Assembly (NCBI GenBank): GCA_016794985.1
Contig: JAEUIQ010000101.1
Location: forward strand, 47,013 to 111,012
DNA from: Planctomycetaceae bacterium
GTDB lineage: Bacteria; Planctomycetota; Planctomycetia; Pirellulales; Pirellulaceae
Length of the DNA: 64,000 nt
Direction: 5' to 3'
How positions within the stretch are numbered: position 1 is the stretch's first letter; each line of letters begins with the position of its first letter. The translations under genes and the position numbers were made by a program. Shown here in pieces: positions 39,076-46,830 of this stretch. Under the pieces are notes generated by a model. The model searched no databases. It was not told the origin of the DNA and worked only from the letters and a program-made list of their open reading frames with translations.

Positions 39076-39840
39076 ATGAACTGGAAATGCGCCGTTCATA
39101 CGATTTCTTGGGCAAACTATTCGTTCGACCGCATTCTGCGAGATGTCGCCAATGCAGGTTATGAAGGAATTGAGCTCTTTCAGCATCCGAGCGAATGTGG
39201 TGGACCAGAAGAAATTATCCGATTGTGCAAGCTCTACGAAGTGACTTTAGTTGGAATTGCGGGCGGCTCTTTTCAGGAACGATGCCAACTTGTTCGAGAC
39301 ATCGCCAAAATTACCGATACCAGCTTAGAAGACCGATCGCTACCCTACGTCTACTGCGACGAATGGCGCGATGAAAAGGCCATGTTTCGAGATGCGGTGA
39401 ATTCTGGGATTCGAGTCGCAATTCATCCCCACATGTTTAAGCCGGTCCAAAACGTTCAAGAATTTCGAGACATTCTCAGCAAGTATCCACAAGTATTGTT
39501 CTTGCCTGACACTGCCCACCTGACAATTGCGGGAAATAATCCGGTGGAAGCGATCAAAGAGTACTTCAAGAATCTAGCCGCCGTTCACCTGAAATCTTGG
39601 CGGGCCGATGTCGGACGGAGCTATCAATTCTATGCTCGGGGTTTTTGCGAACTTGGGCACGGTGACGTGGAAGTCAAAGCAGTGCTGAGTGAGCTGAGTG
39701 CCCGAGGATTTCAAGGTTGGGTTGTTGTCGAACAGGACTCCTCGTCACAACCATGCGAGAGCGCCATTCGAAGCCGACAATGGCTGGAAAGTGAAACGGA
39801 GCAATTGCGATCTACGAGGAGGTGCGGTGACAACTTTTAG
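39076..39840 (+). CDS. Sugar phosphate isomerase/epimerase-like TIM-barrel protein
   Basis: A 254-residue protein of the xylose isomerase-like (AP endonuclease 2) TIM-barrel family. Likely metal-ligand positions are visible in GYEGIELFQHP, VAIHPHMF, LPDTAHL, AAVHLKSW and GWVVVEQDSS, matching the usual Glu-Asp-His-Glu pattern. The start at ATG 39076 has GAGGGG just upstream and fits the promoter. The substrate is unknown (inosose and hydroxypyruvate isomerases belong here). Its 3' end overlaps the histidine kinase start by 14 bases, so translation of the two is coupled. Confidence 0.82.
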   Translation: MNWKCAVHTISWANYSFDRILRDVANAGYEGIELFQHPSECGGPEEIIRLCKLYEVTLVGIAGGSFQERCQLVRDIAKITDTSLEDRSLPYVYCDEWRDEKAMFRDAVNSGIRVAIHPHMFKPVQNVQEFRDILSKYPQVLFLPDTAHLTIAGNNPVEAIKEYFKNLAAVHLKSWRADVGRSYQFYARGFCELGHGDVEVKAVLSELSARGFQGWVVVEQDSSSQPCESAIRSRQWLESETEQLRSTRRCGDNF

Positions 39841-41623
39841 CGAAATTGAATTCTTTGGATCCTTAAAAGCAGGGGTGATCTCTCGAATAACTGATTCGAT
39901 TCTGGGAGATACTACAAAGCAATTGTTGCGGCCAATTTTTCAAAATGCGATCGCCAATTCAAGTTGCGTTGCCGCTCATGTTTGGTCGGTGGAACCTCGA
40001 AAAGAGCGATTGATTCTGCTGGATCAAGTCGTTCGCACTGCGGTTCGATCAAGTATTGAGGATGTTGTTGATACCGCGCGTTGTGTAACTGGAATCGCAT
40101 TTGAAACCAGACAACCCACGCTGAGCCGACTCGATAAAAACGCAGAACGTGAGTATTGTAACGACGAGTTGAAACGAGAACTCGGCCTCCAGTCATTATT
40201 GTCGATTCCGTTGCGAAATATTGGCAATCCACATCAAGTAACCTATGTTGTCGATTTGGCATTCTGCTTTGCTTGGGATGATTCTGATAAGCCAGAGTTT
40301 TATGGCTCAGAATTCCGAAATTATGCTTCGTTGCTGGCGAGTCACATCGAAACAAATCTTCGCGAACGGTCGGTCCGTATGTCATCACGATTGACGCAAT
40401 CGTTAGGGTCGTTGGATCGCCTAACACCAGAATCGGGATGCCTAGTCTTAGCAACGACAATCATGAAGGCGGTTGTTGCGGACCAAGTCACGATCTTTAT
40501 GGAAAATTGGAATTCCACTTCGTTAACGTGTCGTGCGGACACCTCATGGGCGCCCAAGGCTACGACTTCACGAAATAGCGAAAATGTTACGCAGGAAGCT
40601 CCCTCGACTGGTGTGATAGAAGTATGGCGTACCAATCGCGAAGCCTTATTCCCGAATACGACGTGTGATCTTGAATATGCGATACTTGGAAGTACGGAAG
40701 AGCCTCACATCGCAAGTGCAATCCTTGTTCCGTTACATGATGTGGGCGGAAAGTGTCGTGGCGTCGTCCGTTGCATCAAGAACAGGGTCGCGAATGGGAA
40801 TTGGCGAAACCCATTTTCCTACGAAGACATTGCCGTTGTTGAAGCCATGGTACGTTCTTTCGCCCCACCTTTGGAAATCATGCTTCAATCGCAAGTCCAT
40901 AGTCGGAGCCTAAGCAACCTCGCGCACGAGCTACGTGTTCCGGTCGTTGCCCTTCGCGCAGTTCATGAAAGGATGGAGCGTGAATATGCGGAAGGCAAAG
41001 ATTGGTTTAAATTCCGCTACCCGTATTTCGACGAGGTCCACACATTTACGTCGGTGATGCAACGCCTCTTGAGGCAACTTGACGTGGCTAGGATTGGTCC
41101 GGAACAAATCCACTTGGCAATTCGACCGACAAAACTCTTGAGCGAGATCATCCAGCCCGCGCTTCGACATATGGAACCGATCCTGCGTCAACACGGCATG
41201 CGATCATCCCAATTCGACCATGATGGTTTTGAGAAACTTCCGCCTATCGATGTTGACGCAGGATTACTGATTCAAGTTGTCTTCAATTTATTGGAAAATA
41301 TGGTAAAGTACTATCCGAAAAACATATCGCCGCGCACGTTTTCCGGTTCGATCGTTTGCGAACGATCGTATGGAAGATTAGATTTGGTATTCACCGACAA
41401 CGGAAGCGGTATTGACGAATCGGAGCGAGAAAAGATTTTTGAGCACGGATTTAGGAGTCCATCCGCGCGAAGAACGAATGTTCAGGGGACGGGGCTGGGT
41501 TGTTGGTTGGCTCGTGAAATCGTCAGAAGACATCATGGCGAAATTTCGGTTAGAACCGCTCGGCCATTGTCGTTGGAATTGCACCTGCCACATCCGCGGT
41601 TGCGCAACGTGGCTGGCCTTTGA
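39827..41623 (+). CDS. Soluble GAF-GAF sensor histidine kinase
   Basis: A 598-residue kinase without membrane segments. Two GAF-like sensor modules (about residues 15-185 and 195-350) precede a dimerisation helix with the phospho-acceptor His367 in LSNLAHELR. The ATP-binding domain is complete: N box FNLLENMVKYY (Asn491), G1 DNGSGI (Asp524), then GTGLGCWLAREIVRRHHGEI. I chose GTG 39827, with GAGGAGG four bases upstream. A short receiver protein follows after 17 bases. The input ligand is unknown. The local sequence is visibly more AT-rich than its neighbours. Confidence 0.88.
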   Translation: MTTFSEIEFFGSLKAGVISRITDSILGDTTKQLLRPIFQNAIANSSCVAAHVWSVEPRKERLILLDQVVRTAVRSSIEDVVDTARCVTGIAFETRQPTLSRLDKNAEREYCNDELKRELGLQSLLSIPLRNIGNPHQVTYVVDLAFCFAWDDSDKPEFYGSEFRNYASLLASHIETNLRERSVRMSSRLTQSLGSLDRLTPESGCLVLATTIMKAVVADQVTIFMENWNSTSLTCRADTSWAPKATTSRNSENVTQEAPSTGVIEVWRTNREALFPNTTCDLEYAILGSTEEPHIASAILVPLHDVGGKCRGVVRCIKNRVANGNWRNPFSYEDIAVVEAMVRSFAPPLEIMLQSQVHSRSLSNLAHELRVPVVALRAVHERMEREYAEGKDWFKFRYPYFDEVHTFTSVMQRLLRQLDVARIGPEQIHLAIRPTKLLSEIIQPALRHMEPILRQHGMRSSQFDHDGFEKLPPIDVDAGLLIQVVFNLLENMVKYYPKNISPRTFSGSIVCERSYGRLDLVFTDNGSGIDESEREKIFEHGFRSPSARRTNVQGTGLGCWLAREIVRRHHGEISVRTARPLSLELHLPHPRLRNVAGL

Positions 41624-41640
41624 ACTATGAGGGTGTTCCT

Positions 41641-42075
41641 GTGAAGAGAAAGATTCTGTTCATTGATGACGAGTTCGCGCCGGACTTTGAAGACGCACTC
41701 GGCAGTTACATGTCGTTTTATTCACTGGAGCTTCAAGAGCACGGGTTCGATGTGACCCGATGCTCGTCGGTTGATGAAGCAATAACAGCATTGGTCTCGG
41801 ATGTGTTTGAAATGGCGATCATCGACATTATGATGCCGCCAGGCGACGAGTTTACCGACCAAGACACGAACTATGGAATGGCGACCGGGACGCTGCTGGC
41901 ACGGAAAATCAAACAACAGTATCCTAAATTGAAGATTATCGTGCTTTCTAACTTAACTAGGGAGGAAGGTGCCTTTGCGGATCTGTTGAAGGAGAAGGTT
42001 GTTGATAGCATCTTGCTGAAAATGGACACGACACCCAGTGCCTTGTGTGCGGAATTGACTTCGAAAGTGGAATAG
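41641..42075 (+). CDS. Stand-alone receiver (response regulator) protein
   Basis: A 144-residue protein that is a receiver domain only, with no DNA-binding output. The acidic pair Asp9-Asp10 (FIDDEF), phospho-acceptor Asp62 (IIDIMMPP), Ser103 (VLSN) and Lys127 (LLKMD) are all present. The loop after Asp62 is expanded (GDEFTDQDTNYGMATG), unlike classic receivers. I chose GTG 41641, with GAGGG six bases before it. It probably takes phosphate from the kinase upstream and signals by protein contact, perhaps to the two genes that follow. Confidence 0.82.
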   Translation: MKRKILFIDDEFAPDFEDALGSYMSFYSLELQEHGFDVTRCSSVDEAITALVSDVFEMAIIDIMMPPGDEFTDQDTNYGMATGTLLARKIKQQYPKLKIIVLSNLTREEGAFADLLKEKVVDSILLKMDTTPSALCAELTSKVE

Positions 42076-42093
42076 ATCGGAGTGGACAACAAA

Positions 42094-42600
42094 ATGCCTG
42101 TTGCAAAGGTTATCGACCGGATGAATCGCTCTGTTCTTGCCGCGGAGCGTTGGCCGACTTTCGTTGAATCCAAAACATCGCTGAAAGCATGGGTTGCGAG
42201 AAATAGTCTCTCCATGTCGTTGCCGACCCATTTGATCGAAGCTGTTGTTGCTGAGATTACAAGTAGCCAAGGGCTGAGTGAACGGAGCGTTCGTGAGGAT
42301 GTTGGATTGTCCGACGATTCGCTGAGTAAGTTAATGCAAGAGATCGCAGAACGGATCAAGAAGCGGGAATGGCAAGAAGATGCACGCTGGGCATTGGAAC
42401 AGTGGCAAAACGGCGAGATGCAAAAGCTCGATACCAACTGCAAGTACGTGGCCATCTATATGAAGAAGTTTCGGGGGTTCGGGAATGACCCAACGGAATT
42501 GCAAAAGAGGTACGCGAACCAATTCAAGACACCTCAGCAACGAATTTTCGTCAGTTTCATTGGAAACGAGGACGTACTAGATGTTCAAGGGCAGTCATAG
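42094..42600 (+). CDS. Unrecognised 168-residue cassette protein
   Basis: I do not recognise the family. It looks mostly helical and soluble. A segment LSERSVREDVGLSDDSLSKLMQEIAERI might form a helix-turn-helix-like unit, and a Trp/Glu-rich helix (KKREWQEDARWALEQWQNGEMQ) follows. A GTG at 42082 is an alternative start. It lies between the receiver gene and the protease gene and overlaps the protease start by 20 bases, so it is clearly part of the operon. It is the best candidate for an adaptor, regulator or protease target. Confidence 0.65.
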   Translation: MPVAKVIDRMNRSVLAAERWPTFVESKTSLKAWVARNSLSMSLPTHLIEAVVAEITSSQGLSERSVREDVGLSDDSLSKLMQEIAERIKKREWQEDARWALEQWQNGEMQKLDTNCKYVAIYMKKFRGFGNDPTELQKRYANQFKTPQQRIFVSFIGNEDVLDVQGQS

Positions 42601-43078
42601 AGAACGTGTTCAATTGGCAATTGCTCCACCTATAGGGCGGAAGCTCAAACGAGTGATAGGCTGGTTGTACATTACTTTTCCGAATCAAAGCGAAGACTTT
42701 CGCCAGTGCGTCTTTGACTCCGGGGCGGAACTGACTGTCATCCCGCACCATGTATGGTCAGTGTTTGTAAACCCGGTCGAATACGAAGAACTTGCTGACG
42801 CGCCACCAATCGTGGGGGTAGGCGGTAGCAAATGCGAGGTGAAGTACATGCATGTTGGACTTGCATTGGGCGGGCCAAAGTTCGACGTTTTCGAACTTGG
42901 TAAATGCAAGGTCTTATTGGCCCGTGATGACAAGGCCGCGATGCGACTCCCAAATATCCTTCTTGGAGTTGGCGGCGGGGTTCTGGAAAAAGGCGGGTTA
43001 TGCATCAATTGGAAGGAGAATTTGGCCTGTTTTATTGAGGTTGACGATGCTAATCCGGAAAAGTTAGGCGATCGATGA
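42581..43078 (+). CDS. Retropepsin-like aspartic protease
   Basis: A 165-residue protein of single-lobe clan AA size. The catalytic motif FDSGAELTVIP (Asp46) matches the D(S/T)GA signature. A flap-like segment (PPIVGVGGSKCEVKYMHVGLALGG) and the closing PNILLGVGGGVLEKGG (the hydrophobic-ILLG-type motif) follow. As in retroviral proteases a homodimer is expected. There is no signal peptide or membrane span, so it should act in the cytoplasm. GAGG upstream supports ATG 42581. It is the last gene of the cassette, with a candidate terminator eight bases after it. Confidence 0.78.
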   Translation: MFKGSHRERVQLAIAPPIGRKLKRVIGWLYITFPNQSEDFRQCVFDSGAELTVIPHHVWSVFVNPVEYEELADAPPIVGVGGSKCEVKYMHVGLALGGPKFDVFELGKCKVLLARDDKAAMRLPNILLGVGGGVLEKGGLCINWKENLACFIEVDDANPEKLGDR

Positions 43079-43085
43079 TTCTTCG

Positions 43086-43119
43086 ATTGGCACGCATTTT
43101 GATCCGTGTCGAGTTTTTT
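43086..43119 (+). terminator. Candidate terminator after the protease gene
   Basis: TTGGCACG (43086-43093) pairs with CGTGTCGA (43104-43111), including two G-U pairs, and is followed by a run of seven T ending at 43119. The stem is modest. The left arm also resembles a sigma-54 -24 element (TTGGCACG), but the -12 dinucleotide is GA rather than GC. Confidence 0.5.
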
Positions 43120-43245
43120 TCGTATTGGCATGCTCGGGGGCTCTTGGGGCGTGGGAGCCGAAGGTTGCCTTTACATTCGGCGGAACAGCGAGGAAGATGA
43201 AGCTCCATAACGGCCTACGGAGTCCCGTCCCCCTATCGGCAAGCC

Positions 43246-44076
43246 ATGAATCCTGAAGGTCCTTCTGACGTGCAGCGTGTTCCCGTGACGACCCCAGCTA
43301 CCGAATTGGGTAACAAACTGCCCTTACAAGTATGGGATTTGACCGTTGCCTACCAACGCACTCCCGTTTTGTGGGACGTGGCGTTTCAAGTCCCTCCCGC
43401 TTCGTTGGTGGCCGTTGTGGGACCCAACGGCGCTGGGAAAAGCACGCTGCTGCGAGCGATCTTGAACTTGATTCCGCGAACCAGCGGTCGGATTCAAGTG
43501 TTTGGCAACGACTTTGAATTGCAACGCCGACGAGTGGCCTATGTCCCACAACGCGAAAGCGTGGATTGGGATTTCCCGGTCAGTGTGTTGGATGTGGTCA
43601 CGATGGGGCTGTATCGGGAAATCGGTTGGTTGTGGCCGGTGCGAAAGAAACATCGAGCCCGCGCCTTGGAGGTCTTGAATCAAGTCGGCATTGCCGATTT
43701 GGCCCATCGACAAATCAGTCATCTTTCGGGTGGTCAACAGCAGAGAACCTTCTTGGCCCGCGCTTTGGCCCAGGATGCGGATCTGTATTTGATGGACGAG
43801 CCATTCGCGGCGGTCGACGCGGCGACGGAGTTGGCAATCATTCAGCAGCTCCGGGCCATGAAGCAACGGGGCAAGACTTGCGTCGTCATTCACCACGACT
43901 TGCAAACCGTTCCCGATTACTTTGATGAAGTGCTACTGCTCAACATGCGAGTGGTTGCCAACGGTCCGATCGACAAAGTTTTTACCCCCGAGAATTTGCA
44001 AAAGACTTATGGCGGACGTTTAACTCTACTGGATGAGGTCTCCACGGCGATGCGTCGACGGGAGAAGTCGCTGTGA
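43246..44076 (+). CDS. Zn/Mn-type ABC transporter ATP-binding protein
   Basis: A 276-residue ABC ATPase of the metal (ZnuC/MntB) subfamily. Walker A is VVGPNGAGKSTLL, followed by the Q-loop region YVPQRESVDWDFPVSV (typical of this subfamily), signature LSGGQQQRTFLARAL, Walker B DLYLMDEPFAAVD and switch His VIHHDL. It energises import by the two permeases that follow. The gene overlaps permease 1 by one base. No metal-binding (ZnuA-type) protein gene is in the window. Confidence 0.93.
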   Translation: MNPEGPSDVQRVPVTTPATELGNKLPLQVWDLTVAYQRTPVLWDVAFQVPPASLVAVVGPNGAGKSTLLRAILNLIPRTSGRIQVFGNDFELQRRRVAYVPQRESVDWDFPVSVLDVVTMGLYREIGWLWPVRKKHRARALEVLNQVGIADLAHRQISHLSGGQQQRTFLARALAQDADLYLMDEPFAAVDAATELAIIQQLRAMKQRGKTCVVIHHDLQTVPDYFDEVLLLNMRVVANGPIDKVFTPENLQKTYGGRLTLLDEVSTAMRRREKSL

Positions 44077-45452
44077 TGGCCCTGGAGTCTATTGGTTCGA
44101 CAGCGGTAGACAGTCCCGAGTGGACCGAGTCGTTGCTGCGCTTGCTCACGTTGGCCGATTATAACTCGCGAATTGTTGTTCTAGGCACGATGTTGCTGGG
44201 CTGTGCCGCAGGGGTGGTCGGCAGTTTCACGCTTCTTCGCAAGCGAGCCTTGGTCGGTGACGCCATCAGTCACGCCATGCTGCCCGGCTTGGGCTTGGCT
44301 TTCTTGCTGGCGACTCTGGCCGGTGGAGACGGCAAGTTTTTGCCAACGCTATTCGCGGGCGCCGCGACGTCGGGGTTGATTGGCGCGTTGACGATCTTGG
44401 TCTTGCGATCGACATGGCGTTTATCGGAAGACGCGGCGTTTGGCATCGTGCTCAGTGTGTTCTTTGGAGCCGGTGTCGCCTTGTTGGGTGTCATCCAGAG
44501 CTTGGAAGCGGGGCACGCGGCTGGTTTGGAGGGCTTTATCTACGGCAAAACCGCGTCGTTGAGCTGGGGTGATTTGTTGGCCATTGCCGCAGCAGCCGTG
44601 GTCGCTCTTTTGGCATGCATGATTTGGTTTAAAGAACTGACATTATTGTGCTTTGACTCGGCGTATGCGGAAACCCAAGGATACTCTACTTGGTGGTTGG
44701 ATGGTCTGCACATGTCGTTGGTCGTCATCATCACGATCACTGGTATGCAAGCGGTCGGCCTCATTTTGGTCATTGCCCTCTTAGTCATTCCTGCGGCTGC
44801 CGCAAGATTTTGGACCAATCGACTTCAGCCGCAAGTCGTCATCTCGGCAGGGATCGGGATGGCCGGTTGTTTTTGCGGCAGTATCACGAGCGCCCTGTTT
44901 CCGGATTTGCCCGCCGGGGCAGTGATGATTTTGGCTTGCGTTTTGTTGTTCTTGTTCAGTTTGTTGTTCGGCATGGAACATGGTCAAGTGTGGCGCGGGA
45001 TCCGACGCTGGCAGTGGCAACAGGCCCTCTTACGGCAACATCTGCTGCGCGCGATTTATGAAAGAGCCGAGGCGAAGTCCGAATCGCAAAACGGGTCGAT
45101 TCCGGCGAGCGTCGAAGTTAGCGAACTTTTGGCAGCTCGCTCTTGGACTCGCGCGCGGTTGGAGCGACTCATTGAGCGAGCCCAGCGAGAAGGGGAGGTC
45201 ACGGTCATTGGTACGCAAGTCTCCCTCAGCAAGTCGGGATTGATTCAGGCCCAACGGTTGACCCACCAACATCGGCTGTGGGAACTGTATTTGATCACCT
45301 ATGCCGATGTGGCTTTGCAACAAGTCGATCGCTTGGCGGACGACATCGAGCATGTCTTGGAGCCGGCCGTGATTCACGAGTTGGAACGATTGCTCCAAGG
45401 GCGGACCGATGCCGTTCCCAAAAGCCCGCACCAGTTACCGGAGTCGATTTGA
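44076..45452 (+). CDS. Metal ABC transporter permease fused to a DtxR/MntR-like domain (1)
   Basis: A 458-residue protein. Residues 1-300 are a ZnuB/MntC-type permease with about eight to nine spans (VGDAISHAMLPGLGLAFLL and the family GLILVIALLVIPAAAARFW). The C-terminal 140 residues resemble a DtxR/MntR metallorepressor (a winged-helix-like stretch, then LTHQHRLWELYLI...ADDIEHVLEP, with conserved His, Glu and His positions). Several N-terminal metal ligands of MntR are not obvious, so sensing may be partial. It shares the TGATG overlap with permease 2. Confidence 0.85.
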   Translation: MALESIGSTAVDSPEWTESLLRLLTLADYNSRIVVLGTMLLGCAAGVVGSFTLLRKRALVGDAISHAMLPGLGLAFLLATLAGGDGKFLPTLFAGAATSGLIGALTILVLRSTWRLSEDAAFGIVLSVFFGAGVALLGVIQSLEAGHAAGLEGFIYGKTASLSWGDLLAIAAAAVVALLACMIWFKELTLLCFDSAYAETQGYSTWWLDGLHMSLVVIITITGMQAVGLILVIALLVIPAAAARFWTNRLQPQVVISAGIGMAGCFCGSITSALFPDLPAGAVMILACVLLFLFSLLFGMEHGQVWRGIRRWQWQQALLRQHLLRAIYERAEAKSESQNGSIPASVEVSELLAARSWTRARLERLIERAQREGEVTVIGTQVSLSKSGLIQAQRLTHQHRLWELYLITYADVALQQVDRLADDIEHVLEPAVIHELERLLQGRTDAVPKSPHQLPESI

Positions 45453-46825
45453 TGGGATTGGTTGGATGGACGTGGGCACTTGATGGATGGATTGTGGTCG
45501 CGGCAACCTTGTGCGCGATGTCCTGTGCTTTGCTCGGTAGTTTCTTGGTGTTGCGCGGAACAAGTCTGTTGGGGGATGCGATCTCGCACGCGGTGTTGCC
45601 AGGCTTGGCAATAGCGTTCTGGGCAACGGGCAGTCGAAGTGGCACTGGGATGCTGCTTGCTGCCGTTGGGGCCGCCATCGTCACCGTTTTTTTAATCGAA
45701 GCCTTGAGGAGATCGGCGGGCGTGGACCGTGGGGCTTCGATGGGCGTGGTGTTCACCGGCATGTTTGCGGTCGGGATGATCATGATCGTGCAAGTCGCGG
45801 ATCACGTGGACTTGGACCCGAATTGCGTTCTCTATGGTTCGATCGAATTGACGCCTTTGGACCAATGGAGCATTGGTGGATGGCTGATCCCAAAAGCAGT
45901 CGTCACATTAGGTTTAACGTTCCTATTGAATAGTTCGTTTGTTTGGTTGTTCTACAAAGAATTGCTGCTGACCACCTTCGATGGAGATTTGGCCGACTCG
46001 ATGGGCTTTTCTTCGCGTTTTATGCACTATGGATTGATGTCCTTGGTCGCTGTTACGGCGGTCGGCAGTTTCGAAAGTGTAGGAAGCATCTTGGTGGTTG
46101 CCATGATGGTGGTGCCTCCCGCGGCGGCCCTAATGATGACCGATCGACTTCATGCCCTGCTGTGGTGGAGCATGGGCCTGGCAGCTCTGTCGGCCGTTAC
46201 TGGGCACGCGAGTGCCATCGTGGTGCCCAGCTGGTTTGGTCAAGGCAGTACATTGACGTCTGGGATGATGGCGGTCTCAGCGGGTGGATTATTATTGGTC
46301 TGCGGTCTGTTTGGGGCTCGTCGTGGTTTAGTGACGCGTTGGTGGCGACAACGATCTTTTGCCGCACAGGTAGCCGCCGACGACGTGTTGGGCTATTTGT
46401 TCCGCTTAGAAGAGCGTGCTGGTGGAGTTGGGACCACCAGTGCCCAAGGCAAGGTCGGATCGAATCCGACGGTCGCCGACGTCGGGTTGCTGTCGGCCAA
46501 CTTGAGCCAGCCCTTGAAGCATTGCCAGCGAATCGTTGCCCAGCTCGTTCAACGTGGCGAAATCGAATCACATCGGGATGGCTATCAGTTGACGGAAGCC
46601 GGTCGGCATCGCGCTCAGTTGTTGGTTAGATCCCATCGACTTTGGGAGTTGTACTTGGTCGAGCAAGCTCAATTCGAGATCGACCGAATACACGACAAGG
46701 CCGAAGCATGGGAGCACGTGACCGACGAGTCGATGCGACAATCATTGGATCAAGCGACCTCGCAAACCGATCTCGACCCGCACGGCTCTCAGATCCCACC
46801 CGAAGTTTCTCCGCCCAGAACTTGA
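45452..46825 (+). CDS. Metal ABC transporter permease fused to a DtxR/MntR-like domain (2)
   Basis: A 457-residue protein built like its upstream neighbour: a membrane half (GDAISHAVLPGLAIAF, VGSILVVAMMVVPPAAALMM) and a C-terminal domain with DDVLGYLFRLEE, VRSHRLWELYLVEQ and AWEHVTDE, again like MntR. I chose the ATG at 45452, which overlaps the upstream TGA by one base. The two permeases may form a heterodimer. The gene converges with the DUF2891-like gene with only five bases between stops. Confidence 0.85.
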   Translation: MGLVGWTWALDGWIVVAATLCAMSCALLGSFLVLRGTSLLGDAISHAVLPGLAIAFWATGSRSGTGMLLAAVGAAIVTVFLIEALRRSAGVDRGASMGVVFTGMFAVGMIMIVQVADHVDLDPNCVLYGSIELTPLDQWSIGGWLIPKAVVTLGLTFLLNSSFVWLFYKELLLTTFDGDLADSMGFSSRFMHYGLMSLVAVTAVGSFESVGSILVVAMMVVPPAAALMMTDRLHALLWWSMGLAALSAVTGHASAIVVPSWFGQGSTLTSGMMAVSAGGLLLVCGLFGARRGLVTRWWRQRSFAAQVAADDVLGYLFRLEERAGGVGTTSAQGKVGSNPTVADVGLLSANLSQPLKHCQRIVAQLVQRGEIESHRDGYQLTEAGRHRAQLLVRSHRLWELYLVEQAQFEIDRIHDKAEAWEHVTDESMRQSLDQATSQTDLDPHGSQIPPEVSPPRT

Positions 46826-46830
46826 GCCGA

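Noticed and set aside
42560..42600. TIR-like start (RIFVSF...ED) at the end of the 168-residue protein
   Set aside because: The frame stops 14 residues later and no TIR body follows in any frame, so the likeness is chance.
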